Shown here: in pieces, positions 23,666 to 30,114 of the stretch
How the letters are laid out: each line of letters begins with the position of its first letter
Position numbering within the stretch: the stretch's first letter is position 1
Origin: a virus
Direction: 5' to 3' (one strand)
IMG/VR virus record: IMGVR_UViG_3300013132_000174
Location: 1 to 30,481 of that record
Length of the DNA: 30,481 nucleotides
Position numbers and translations under genes: made by a program
Notes under the pieces: generated by a model
What the model saw: only the letters and a program-made list of their open reading frames with translations
Databases searched by the model: none
Told to the model about the DNA's origin: nothing

Positions 23666-25251
23666 AACACTTCACCTTTTGGACTTATCTTGATTTGTTC
23701 TCCATTATGTTCAAAAACTAAATTTTTCTTATTAGTTTTTCCAACAAATTTGAAGTTATTATTTTCTTTAATGATAAATTCAGACGCCAATTCTTGTTCA
23801 AAAGTTTCTGCCAATTTTCTAACAGAACTCAACACAGAATTTTTATTTTCAGTTATCTTGGTTTTTTTAGTTTTTGTTTCTTCTTCAGAAATAACAAAGT
23901 AAGATTCTAAAACTTTATCAACTGATGATTCTTTAAAAATAGCATCCATTATTTTAGAAACATGACTTTTGTCTTTTTCTTCTTCTGACATTTCGTTTCT
24001 TTGTTTTTTGATATTAGAATAAACACCTATTACTTTAGAATCTCTATCATCAAAACTATCACTATACATATCATCTTCACTTCTTCTTTTACGAAGTTTG
24101 AACGGTCCACCGAATTTTTCTTTATACATGTCCCAATGCCTTCTACCTGGTCTCAATTTAAAATCGAAAGGTCGTTCATCTCTATCGTCTATTGGAAACC
24201 AATTTTGATTTGGATATTTTGAAACAAACTCATCAAAATCATCATATTCTTCTTCATCATAATCAAAGTCGAAATCTTTCATTTGTCTATCATGTTTGTC
24301 ATAGAAGCCGTGGTCTCCAATCCCTAAGTACATATCCTCTTCACTCATTTCACCTTCCATAGGTTCATCTTCTGTTGAGAAATCGAACTCATCGTCCATT
24401 GAAAGTTCTTCATCACCTGATAGGTCAAAATCTTTACCACCTTCCATTCCATAATCAGAATCTTCTTCGAATTTTACCATAATATCTTCTTTATCTTCTT
24501 CATCAAGTTTGCTTAAATCCAATGCTGACAAAATTGAATTTATAACATACTTAACATCTTCAGATGTCATTCCAACAGCATCATTCATCATTCTGATTTT
24601 TTGGCCCAACTTACCTGTAAGTTTTTGAATCATTTTAAAATCAACTTCTTCAGCTTCTCCCGAATCGTCCATAGATACTTCAGAATCCATTTCTATATCA
24701 CCTTCAGGTGTATCTAAACTCATTTCATCACCAACACTTAAATCTGTTGGTGTTTCACTATCTTCACTACCCATAGATAAATCCATAGACTCGGGCTCTG
24801 ATTCAGGGGAAGGAGCTGGAGCTGGTGCTTCAGGAGCTGGTGATGGTGCAGGTGCCGGAGCAACCGCCTTAGGTGTTTTTAACGTAAATTTTTTTTGTTC
24901 TGACAAACCATACATTGAAATTTCTTCTGTGTTTTCTGTCAAACGATTTATTTCACCAGCCAAAAGATTTAATCTCTTAAGGGCTTGAGAATAAGATGAA
25001 AAATATTTTCTGTTTTTCATTGGGTCAATGTACTCCAATGATTCATCAATTCTTTTCTTTATGATGTAACCCAATTTTTCTTTTACGATTTCATATTGGT
25101 TACCATCTGCAAGAGTTCTTCCAAATTCTACTCTTGAAGTTTCGTTAATATTGGAAGGTGTTGTTTCTTTGTAACGAGCAATCTCAAGGATTCTTTTGAT
25201 TTTATCGTCTCCTTGTAATTTCTCACTTCCGATTGGTTTTAAGTCAGCCAT
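23662..25251 (-). CDS. Second large acidic protein (529 aa), possible prohead or virion part
   Basis: A 529-residue protein. Residues 1-125 are helical and mixed-charge (KPIGSEKLQGDDKIKRILEI). Residues about 130-155 are an Ala/Pro linker (APAPAPSPAPEAPAPAPSPE). Residues about 155-350 are Asp/Glu/Ser-rich with a helical break at 205-260 (FKMIQKLTGKLGQKIRMMND). A basic segment follows (FKLRPGRRHWDMYKEKFGGP), and the end is a small beta-type domain (FVGKTNKKNLVFEHNGEQIK). The plan recalls the scaffold encoded at 13295-14884, with which it shares length and acidic Met-spaced blocks, but I see no clear sequence identity. Scaffold-like or internal head protein is the best guess. No enzyme motif is visible. 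Confidence 0.6.
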   Translation of the reverse strand: MADLKPIGSEKLQGDDKIKRILEIARYKETTPSNINETSRVEFGRTLADGNQYEIVKEKLGYIIKKRIDESLEYIDPMKNRKYFSSYSQALKRLNLLAGEINRLTENTEEISMYGLSEQKKFTLKTPKAVAPAPAPSPAPEAPAPAPSPESEPESMDLSMGSEDSETPTDLSVGDEMSLDTPEGDIEMDSEVSMDDSGEAEEVDFKMIQKLTGKLGQKIRMMNDAVGMTSEDVKYVINSILSALDLSKLDEEDKEDIMVKFEEDSDYGMEGGKDFDLSGDEELSMDDEFDFSTEDEPMEGEMSEEDMYLGIGDHGFYDKHDRQMKDFDFDYDEEEYDDFDEFVSKYPNQNWFPIDDRDERPFDFKLRPGRRHWDMYKEKFGGPFKLRKRRSEDDMYSDSFDDRDSKVIGVYSNIKKQRNEMSEEEKDKSHVSKIMDAIFKESSVDKVLESYFVISEEETKTKKTKITENKNSVLSSVRKLAETFEQELASEFIIKENNNFKFVGKTNKKNLVFEHNGEQIKISPKGEVL

Positions 25252-25267
25252 TTTTTATTTATTAAAG

Positions 25268-25945
25268 TTATGAGTTTAGTCCGTTTGGTCCACCAAGTGC
25301 TACCGAATCAGCTTGAACGACAGCTCTACCTTGACCATTTGAATAAATCGCGTGTGGTAGACTTGATGTTGTGGTTGAACCACTACAATTTATACAATCT
25401 TCATAATTGATTGTCCCTGTATTAGTATTTGTTGTACCACCTGTTAAAGCGTATGGGCTTGGTGTTGGTGATGGCGTTATTGTTGGTGTAACTGTATTTG
25501 TTGGTGTTACAGTTTGAGTTGGTGTTGGTGTCACATTTGGTGTACCAGTATTTGTTGGTGTAGGTGTTGGTGTACCACTTCTTGTCGGAGTCACATTTGG
25601 TGTTCCTGTTTGAGTTGGTGTTGCCGAATTAGTTGGTGTATTAGTTTGTGTCGGTGTTACCGATGGGGTAATACTTGGTGTTGGTGTTACAGTTGCTGTT
25701 GGTGTTGGTGTTGGATTTGTTGAACACGCACTACAACTTCCAAATTGAGATGATACCGCAATAACACTATCTGTATATGGCTCTCTACTTGTACCTACAA
25801 TAAAATAACAACCATCAGTTGTTGCGGTTGTTGCAAAGTCTAAATAATAATAACCCCCGATTTGTACGTTATAAAAATTGTCTATACCACCAATTGTTGT
25901 GGAACTATCGGCACATGAGGTTAATTGATACGAGATTACAGCCAT
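25268..25945 (-). CDS. Pro/Thr-repeat protein, probable surface or fibre-linked
   Basis: A 225-residue protein. Residues 1-75 form a small Cys-containing beta domain ([20 protein letters not shown] to FGSCSACS; cysteines at 11, 46, 71 and 74). Residues 77-164 are almost only Pro, Thr, Ser, Asn and Gln in TPT/TPS/TQT units. The C-terminal 60 residues return to a mixed sequence with CINC. Such Pro/Thr stalks are common in virion surface proteins of phages infecting Bacteroidota and would form an extended, possibly glycosylated rod. There is no signal peptide, as expected for a virion protein. It sits within the head block ahead of a large acidic protein, so a head decoration or fibre role is inferred. 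Confidence 0.6.
   Translation of the reverse strand: MAVISYQLTSCADSSTTIGGIDNFYNVQIGGYYYLDFATTATTDGCYFIVGTSREPYTDSVIAVSSQFGSCSACSTNPTPTPTATVTPTPSITPSVTPTQTNTPTNSATPTQTGTPNVTPTRSGTPTPTPTNTGTPNVTPTPTQTVTPTNTVTPTITPSPTPSPYALTGGTTNTNTGTINYEDCINCSGSTTTSSLPHAIYSNGQGRAVVQADSVALGGPNGLNS
25454..25717 (-). repeat. Low-complexity Pro/Thr coding repeat
   Basis: About 88 codons of Pro/Thr units with a loose 6-12 base period (GTTGGTGTT-type on the plus strand). The copies are degenerate. Repeats of this kind can gain or lose units by slippage, so the stalk length may vary between related phages. Confidence 0.8.
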
Positions 25946-25957
25946 GATTTTTTTCTA

Positions 25958-25965
25958 TATAAATA
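25958..25965 (-). promoter_or_regulatory. Candidate late promoter octamer TATTTATA
   Basis: On the minus strand TATTTATA followed by TAG lies 12 bases before the start at 25945. It belongs to the recurring set at unit starts; chance cannot be excluded. Confidence 0.35.
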
Positions 25966-25989
25966 TACGATTGATTACAAATTGTTAAA

Positions 25990-26742
25990 TTATTCTTGTT
26001 CTTGATTTTCCAAAGACAAATTCTTATCCATAAGTTTATTTTTAAAATCAAATAATTTGTCAATATAACCGTTTCGTCTTAAAACTTTAAATACCAAATT
26101 TTCATAAGAATATTCACCTTCCTTTTCTAAACCAGCGGTTCTATACTTCTTAATTTTTTCTTTAAATTGGTCAATAAGTTTCATTGCCTTATCATATTCT
26201 TCATCTTTTGCGTTTTCAATAACATTATCAATTTTTTCCATCATTGAATTGGCCTTTGATTTTAACATTTCTTTATCGATTCTAACTTCCTCTTTTTCAG
26301 GTTTATGAACCCAAGTTTCAAATAATACTGAATACACACCAGTTGAAAAATGTTGTTCATCAATGTCTTCGGCATACAATTCAACTTCATAACCTTTTAC
26401 TTTTATATTATGAGTTGTGTTAAATAATGTTTTTTTAAGATTAAATAATTCTTTATAGACTTCTTTATCCTCTAAATCAAATTGAGAAAAATCTACATAT
26501 AAGTGTAAATCAATATCGGAAAATTTGGACCAATTATAGTTGGCCAACGAACCTGTAAACCTAACATCATCTATGAATATATCCTCACCTAAAAATTCCA
26601 AAAATTCTCCAGCTATCATTAAAAGAGCTTTACGAATATTTGGTTTTAATGTTGGTGTATCACTTTCAACATCGTTCCATATTTCAGGATTCAATGTATC
26701 ATTACTAACAAATGACGAAAGTATATCAGAGTATTTATCCAT
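25990..26742 (-). CDS. Predicted nucleotidyltransferase (MNT/Pol-beta superfamily)
   Basis: A 250-residue protein. The nucleotidyltransferase signature is complete: RFTGSLANYN with Gly64-Ser65, then SDIDLHL with Asp76 and Asp78, and a third acid in KGYEVELYAED (Glu121), so it should bind Mg and a nucleoside triphosphate. The rest is helical (residues about 155-250). It could transfer a nucleotide to a protein, RNA or small molecule; the substrate cannot be read. Similar stand-alone enzymes are common in large phages of Bacteroidota. In bacteria MNT proteins often pair with HEPN partners, but no HEPN-like R-x4-6-H gene is seen next to it. The next gene in the run is the Pro/Thr-repeat protein. 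Confidence 0.75.
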   Translation of the reverse strand: MDKYSDILSSFVSNDTLNPEIWNDVESDTPTLKPNIRKALLMIAGEFLEFLGEDIFIDDVRFTGSLANYNWSKFSDIDLHLYVDFSQFDLEDKEVYKELFNLKKTLFNTTHNIKVKGYEVELYAEDIDEQHFSTGVYSVLFETWVHKPEKEEVRIDKEMLKSKANSMMEKIDNVIENAKDEEYDKAMKLIDQFKEKIKKYRTAGLEKEGEYSYENLVFKVLRRNGYIDKLFDFKNKLMDKNLSLENQEQE

Positions 26743-26746
26743 TCTC

Positions 26747-26754
26747 TATAAATA
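26747..26754 (-). promoter_or_regulatory. Candidate late promoter octamer TATTTATA
   Basis: On the minus strand TATTTATA followed by GAGA lies four bases before the nucleotidyltransferase start. If it is a -10 element the transcript would be leaderless or nearly so. Confidence 0.35.
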
Positions 26755-26770
26755 CTCGGTTAATACTAAA

Positions 26771-27013
26771 TTATAATTTTTTGTATTTGTAAGTCTTAGC
26801 AATTTTAGAATTAAAGTACTTTCCTTGAGATTCAGATAATCTAAATTCCGCATAAACTTCATGAGGAACTCCATCGTATTCATACCGACTTCCGTTTTTA
26901 AATTCTGCAATCATTTTATTATCGGCAGTATCATATTCAGTTCGAGATAAATTACTTGAGTTTATCTCGTTGTAAATTTTAGTTCCTTTAATTTCTTGTC
27001 TTCCCGTTCCCAT
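26771..27013 (-). CDS. KTSC-domain protein
   Basis: An 80-residue protein. Residues about 20-76 follow the KTSC domain: S-R-x-x-Y-D at the start, IAEFKNGSRYEYDGVPHEVY (strand, G-x-x-Y-x-Y, then VP and helix), then SESQGKYFNSKIAKTYKYKK. KTSC domains are small units found alone or attached to other domains in bacteria and phages; a nucleic-acid or lysyl-tRNA synthetase link gave the family its name, but the function is unproven. The KTSC start (ATG at 27011-27013) lies four bases after the previous gene's stop, so it is cotranscribed with it. Confidence 0.8.
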   Translation of the reverse strand: MGTGRQEIKGTKIYNEINSSNLSRTEYDTADNKMIAEFKNGSRYEYDGVPHEVYAEFRLSESQGKYFNSKIAKTYKYKKL

Positions 27014-27017
27014 AATA

Positions 27018-27332
27018 TTATTTGTTTAAAGGTGTTTCTAAATCAATCTTATAAAAAAACTCAGATAAGTAATTAGAAAATTCCGTTCTATTCTCATCAG
27101 TCAACATCCCATATCTATATAAGTTTTTGTTTAAATTTTCTATCATTTTAAGTAATAGGTCTCTTTGTAAGTACATACTATTATCCATGCCAACACCTTT
27201 TTCAAGTTGACTATCTTTAATCCCATTTTCTTGGAACATGTGTCTTAGTCTATAGTATTCACCAAGTAGTTCATCAAAATCTTTTTTTAAGACTGTATGT
27301 AAAAATTTTTTCCACGGAGATTCCATTATCAT
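27018..27332 (-). CDS. Small helical protein of unknown function (104 aa)
   Basis: Not recognised. A 104-residue helical protein with a Lys-rich start and a Tyr/Arg/Glu-rich body (LLGEYYRLRHMFQENGIKDS) and a closing amphipathic helix. Two starts are possible: ATG at 27330-27332 or the third codon at 27324-27326. The first lies inside a TATTTATG octamer that may be a promoter; if the octamer is used, the second start is more likely. It directly follows a terminator, so it begins its own unit, with the KTSC gene next. Confidence 0.55.
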   Translation of the reverse strand: MIMESPWKKFLHTVLKKDFDELLGEYYRLRHMFQENGIKDSQLEKGVGMDNSMYLQRDLLLKMIENLNKNLYRYGMLTDENRTEFSNYLSEFFYKIDLETPLNK

Positions 27333-27337
27333 AAATA
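27330..27337 (-). promoter_or_regulatory. Candidate late promoter octamer TATTTATG
   Basis: On the minus strand GTATATTTATG sits just past the terminator at 27342-27371 and overlaps the first possible start of the next gene. As at 14909-14970, the order is terminator, octamer, gene. Confidence 0.35.
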
Positions 27338-27341
27338 TACA

Positions 27342-27371
27342 AAAAACCCCCTTTTTTTAGAGGGGGTTTTT
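27342..27371 (-). terminator. Intrinsic terminator after the UVR-protein gene
   Basis: Stem AAAAACCCCCT / AGGGGGTTTTT (plus strand) with an eight-base T-rich loop. It begins one base past the minus-strand stop at 27373 and has a T run on the minus strand, so it ends the UVR-protein transcript. Confidence 0.8.
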
Positions 27372-27372
27372 A

Positions 27373-27855
27373 TTAGGGTTTCATTTTTCGTAGTTGGTCT
27401 CGTAATTCAATCGCTCTTTCAAACTCTTGTTTTTCAATACACTCTTTCAATTCATTTTCAATCGTTTTGATTTCTTCTTGGTCTTTTTCGTAATTTTTAA
27501 TTTTATCTCTTAGATAAATCGCCAAATGAAAATCTTCATTTTTAACCGCAACATCAAGTTGTTTTTTCAAAGACTCCAACGAACCTTTTTCAGGTGCGTT
27601 TCTTTGATAATTTCTTTTAGGTAAATCAAATGAAGATGTTGTTACAATATACGTAATTGAACCATCAGGTGATTTAAAAGTTTGTTTTTCCCAATCACCA
27701 TTCTCATCGTTTCCAATTTCAGTTTTAGTTTCCATGGATTCAAATTGTTTAAACAATGAATGTTCTCCAAACATTTCATTTAATTCATCCATCATTTCTT
27801 TTAGACTTCTTCTGTTACCTCTGTAAGGATTTCCACCAAAAAAATTTTCAAACAT
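27373..27855 (-). CDS. UVR-motif protein, possible Clp adaptor (McsA-like in part)
   Basis: A 160-residue protein. Residues 1-35 are a Gly/Asn/Met-rich start (MFENFFGGNPYRGN) with a helix. Residues 55-75 look like a beta pair. The C-terminal half carries two UVR motifs: LESLKKQLDVAVKNEDFHLA with IYLRDKI (94-119), and IENELKECIEKQEFERAIEL with RDQLR (133-156). UVR motifs occur in UvrB/UvrC, in ClpC and in the ClpC activator McsA, where they mediate protein contacts. McsA zinc Cys pairs are absent here. It is divergent from a ClpC-like gene that has its own UVR motif, so a partner or adaptor role is likely but not shown. An alternative is a UvrA/B-binding repair factor. Confidence 0.65.
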   Translation of the reverse strand: MFENFFGGNPYRGNRRSLKEMMDELNEMFGEHSLFKQFESMETKTEIGNDENGDWEKQTFKSPDGSITYIVTTSSFDLPKRNYQRNAPEKGSLESLKKQLDVAVKNEDFHLAIYLRDKIKNYEKDQEEIKTIENELKECIEKQEFERAIELRDQLRKMKP

Positions 27856-27893
27856 AATAGTATTATTTAATTTTTATTTTTTATCTTTGTAAT

Positions 27894-27901
27894 CGTAAAT
27901 A
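27894..27901 (-). promoter_or_regulatory. Weak octamer TATTTACG upstream of the UVR gene
   Basis: On the minus strand GTATATTTACG lies about 38 bases before the start at 27855. It has the TATTTA core, and TATATTTA also resembles a host -7 element with the last base changed, but no -33 TTTG is correctly spaced. A weak candidate only. Confidence 0.25.
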
Positions 27902-27928
27902 TACAAAAACGTGCCAAATAGTATATAC

Positions 27929-27973
27929 TGACATTTTGTCATATTTTACTAATTCATATATGACATATTGTCA
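27929..27973. promoter_or_regulatory. Paired palindromic operators TGACA-N3-TGTCA
   Basis: Two 13-base palindromes of the same design stand at 27929-27941 (TGACATTTTGTCA) and 27961-27973 (TGACATATTGTCA). Start-to-start spacing is 32 bases, close to three DNA turns, so both face the same side of the helix. The second ends two bases before the -33 element of the clp promoter. This is what a dimeric repressor or activator with cooperative binding would need. The regulator is not in this window. Confidence 0.7.
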
Positions 27974-27975
27974 AT

Positions 27976-28006
27976 ATTGTTTATTGGAAAGAAAATTGTA
28001 TATTTG
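27976..28006 (+). promoter_or_regulatory. Bacteroidota-type promoter of the ClpC-like gene
   Basis: ATTG at 27976-27979 and TATATTTG at 27999-28006, spacer 19 bases, fit the host pattern (TTTG, TAnnTTTG) with one mismatch in the -33 box. The ATG is at 28028, giving a leader of about 15 bases without a Shine-Dalgarno sequence. Confidence 0.65.
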
Positions 28007-28027
28007 TGGTGTAATAAAAAATAGAAT

Positions 28028-30022
28028 ATGATTGAATCTATGGATAACAACGAGGGTAAAGCCCAACCCAAGAAAAAAACAGGCGGGACACCGGTTTTGG
28101 ACAACTTTAGTAAAGATTTAAACAAGATGGCTGCCGAGGGTAAATTAGACCCAGTGATTGGTCGAGAGATGGAAATTCATCGAATTGCACAAATTCTATC
28201 TCGTAGAAAGAAAAATAACCCAATTATTATTGGTGAACCTGGTTGTGGTAAAACCGCAATTGTTGAGGGTTTAGCCATGAAAATTCACAATGGTGAATGT
28301 CCTCGTAATTTACGTGATAAACGTATTGTATTGTTGGATTTAACCTCAATTGTTGCCGGTACTAAGTATCGAGGTCAATTTGAAGAGCGTATGAAAGTAA
28401 TCATCGAAGAACTTTCTGAAAATCCTGATATTGTAATTTTTATTGATGAGATTCATACAATTGTTGGGGCAGGAAATGCATCAGGTTCTATGGACGCGTC
28501 AAACATCTTTAAACCAGCACTTGCTCGTGGTGAAATTCAATGTATTGGTGCAACCACATTGGACGAATACCGTACTAACTTTGAAAAAGATGGTGCTCTT
28601 GAGCGTCGTTTTCAAAAAGTGGTTGTTGATTCTCCAAGTAAAGAAGAAACCCTTAAAATTATTACTAACGTAAAAGACAAATATGAAGAGTACCACAAAG
28701 TAACTTACTCACCCGAAGTGTTAGATATGTGTGTTAATTTGGCTGACCGTTACATTACTGACCGTGAGTTTCCTGATAAAGCTTTTGATATTATGGATGA
28801 AGTGGGTGCTCGCTCACAGGTAGAGGTAAAAATTCCTGAATCAATTGAAATCCTAAAACAAAAAGCTGTTGAAATGAAACAGTTAAAAATGGATGTTGTT
28901 AAAAAACAGGATTATGAGCAGGCGGCTGAAATTAGAGATAAAGAAAAAAAGTTATTGGAACGTTTGGAACTTGAAAAGAAAAAATTTGAAGAGGAACAAT
29001 CTAAGAACCGTAAAGTAATTGACCCTGAATTAGTTTTGACTGTTGTGTCCTCAATGACCAAAATTCCTGTTAACAAATTGAGTGTTGATGATAAAATGTC
29101 ATTAGTTGGTTTGGAAAAAACTTTGATGGAGGACGTTATTGGTCAACAAGAGGCGGTGACTAAAATCTCAAAAGCAATCCGTAGAAATCGTCTTGGTATT
29201 AAAGACCCTAACAAACCAATTGGCTCGTTTATCTTTTTGGGTTCAACCGGTGTTGGTAAAACTCACTTAGCTAAACAATTAGCTAAACAAATTTTTGGTT
29301 CGTCAGATGCTTTGATTCGTGTTGATATGAGTGAATATCAAGAAAAACACACCATTTCTCGTTTAATTGGTTCGCCTCCAGGTTATGTTGGTTATGAAGA
29401 AGGTGGACAATTAACTGAACAGGTTAAAAACAAACCATATTCGGTAATCTTGTTTGATGAGGTTGAAAAGGCAAATAAGGAAATTTTTCACACACTTCTT
29501 CAAATGTTGGATGAAGGTCACCTTACTGATTCTTTAGGTCGTAAAATTAACTTCAAAAATTGTTTGATTATTATGACATCAAACATTGGTACTAAAAAAC
29601 TTCAAGACTTTGGAACAGGTATTGGTTTCTCAAGTAATTCATATTCAAATGAAGAGCAGAAAAAAGAAATCTTGAAAAAAGAAATGAAAAACTATTTTTC
29701 ACCTGAGTTTTTAAATCGTATTGATGAGACCATTGTTTTTAATTCTCTAAATGAAGAATCAATTAAAAAAATTGTTGAGATTGAGGTTAAGAAACTAATT
29801 TCTCGTTTGGGTGAGTTGAAATTAAACTTTAAGTATGATGATAAATTGATTACTCATATATCTAAAGTGGGTTTTGACGATACCTACGGAGCTCGTCCAA
29901 TCAAACGAGCTATTCAGGACCAAGTTGAAGACTTGGTATCAGAAGAAGTTTTAAACGGAAATGTTGTTGAGGGTAAACAATATTCCTTATCGGTAAAATC
30001 GGATAAGGTATTTATCAAATAA
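28028..30022 (+). CDS. ClpC-like AAA+ unfoldase lacking the N-terminal domain
   Basis: A 664-residue double AAA+ ATPase; bacterial ClpC has about 820-850. The protein begins at the ClpC linker ([20 protein letters not shown], 20-39), so the substrate/adaptor-binding N-domain is missing. D1 has Walker A GEPGCGKT (69-76), Walker B IFIDE (137-141) and arginine finger ERRF (192-195). A short middle domain holds a UVR motif ([16 protein letters not shown], 289-304). D2 has Walker A GSTGVGKT (405-412), Walker B LFDE (475-478) and a sensor 2 GARPIKR. The loop GTGIGFSS carries IGF (532-534), matching the ClpP-binding I/L/V-G-F loop, so it may dock onto host ClpP. Arg codons are mostly CGT, unlike many neighbours. 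It is divergent from the UVR-motif gene. Confidence 0.9.
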   Translation: MIESMDNNEGKAQPKKKTGGTPVLDNFSKDLNKMAAEGKLDPVIGREMEIHRIAQILSRRKKNNPIIIGEPGCGKTAIVEGLAMKIHNGECPRNLRDKRIVLLDLTSIVAGTKYRGQFEERMKVIIEELSENPDIVIFIDEIHTIVGAGNASGSMDASNIFKPALARGEIQCIGATTLDEYRTNFEKDGALERRFQKVVVDSPSKEETLKIITNVKDKYEEYHKVTYSPEVLDMCVNLADRYITDREFPDKAFDIMDEVGARSQVEVKIPESIEILKQKAVEMKQLKMDVVKKQDYEQAAEIRDKEKKLLERLELEKKKFEEEQSKNRKVIDPELVLTVVSSMTKIPVNKLSVDDKMSLVGLEKTLMEDVIGQQEAVTKISKAIRRNRLGIKDPNKPIGSFIFLGSTGVGKTHLAKQLAKQIFGSSDALIRVDMSEYQEKHTISRLIGSPPGYVGYEEGGQLTEQVKNKPYSVILFDEVEKANKEIFHTLLQMLDEGHLTDSLGRKINFKNCLIIMTSNIGTKKLQDFGTGIGFSSNSYSNEEQKKEILKKEMKNYFSPEFLNRIDETIVFNSLNEESIKKIVEIEVKKLISRLGELKLNFKYDDKLITHISKVGFDDTYGARPIKRAIQDQVEDLVSEEVLNGNVVEGKQYSLSVKSDKVFIK

Positions 30023-30052
30023 GTGAATAATATTCTTTATCGGTAATAAAAG

Positions 30053-30076
30053 TGGGGTCATTGACCCCATTTTTTA
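30053..30076 (+). terminator. Intrinsic terminator after the ClpC-like gene
   Basis: Seven-base-pair stem TGGGGTC / GACCCCA with loop ATT, followed by TTTTTTAT. It lies 30 bases after the stop of the ClpC-like gene. Confidence 0.85.
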
Positions 30077-30084
30077 TGCACAAA

Positions 30085-30108
30085 AAAAAGGGTCATTTGA
30101 CCCTTTTT
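30085..30108 (-). terminator. Intrinsic terminator after the peptidase-like gene
   Basis: Stem AAAAAGGGTCA / TGACCCTTTTT on the plus strand, T runs on both sides. It lies six bases past the minus-strand stop at 30115 and so ends the converging transcript; it may also back up the terminator at 30053. Confidence 0.8.
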
Positions 30109-30114
30109 GTTTTT

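Noticed and set aside
25454-25717. CRISPR-like or tandem DNA repeat array
   Set aside because: The units are short, degenerate and in frame, and encode a Pro/Thr stalk; there are no constant repeats with unique spacers.
25990-27013. Toxin-antitoxin pair from nucleotidyltransferase and KTSC gene
   Set aside because: No HEPN motif is present in either neighbour and KTSC is not a known partner; adjacency alone is not enough.
27882-27889. TATCTTTG as a plus-strand host -7 element
   Set aside because: No TTTG-like -33 box lies 17-20 bases upstream, and the next plus-strand start is about 140 bases away, with a better promoter in between.
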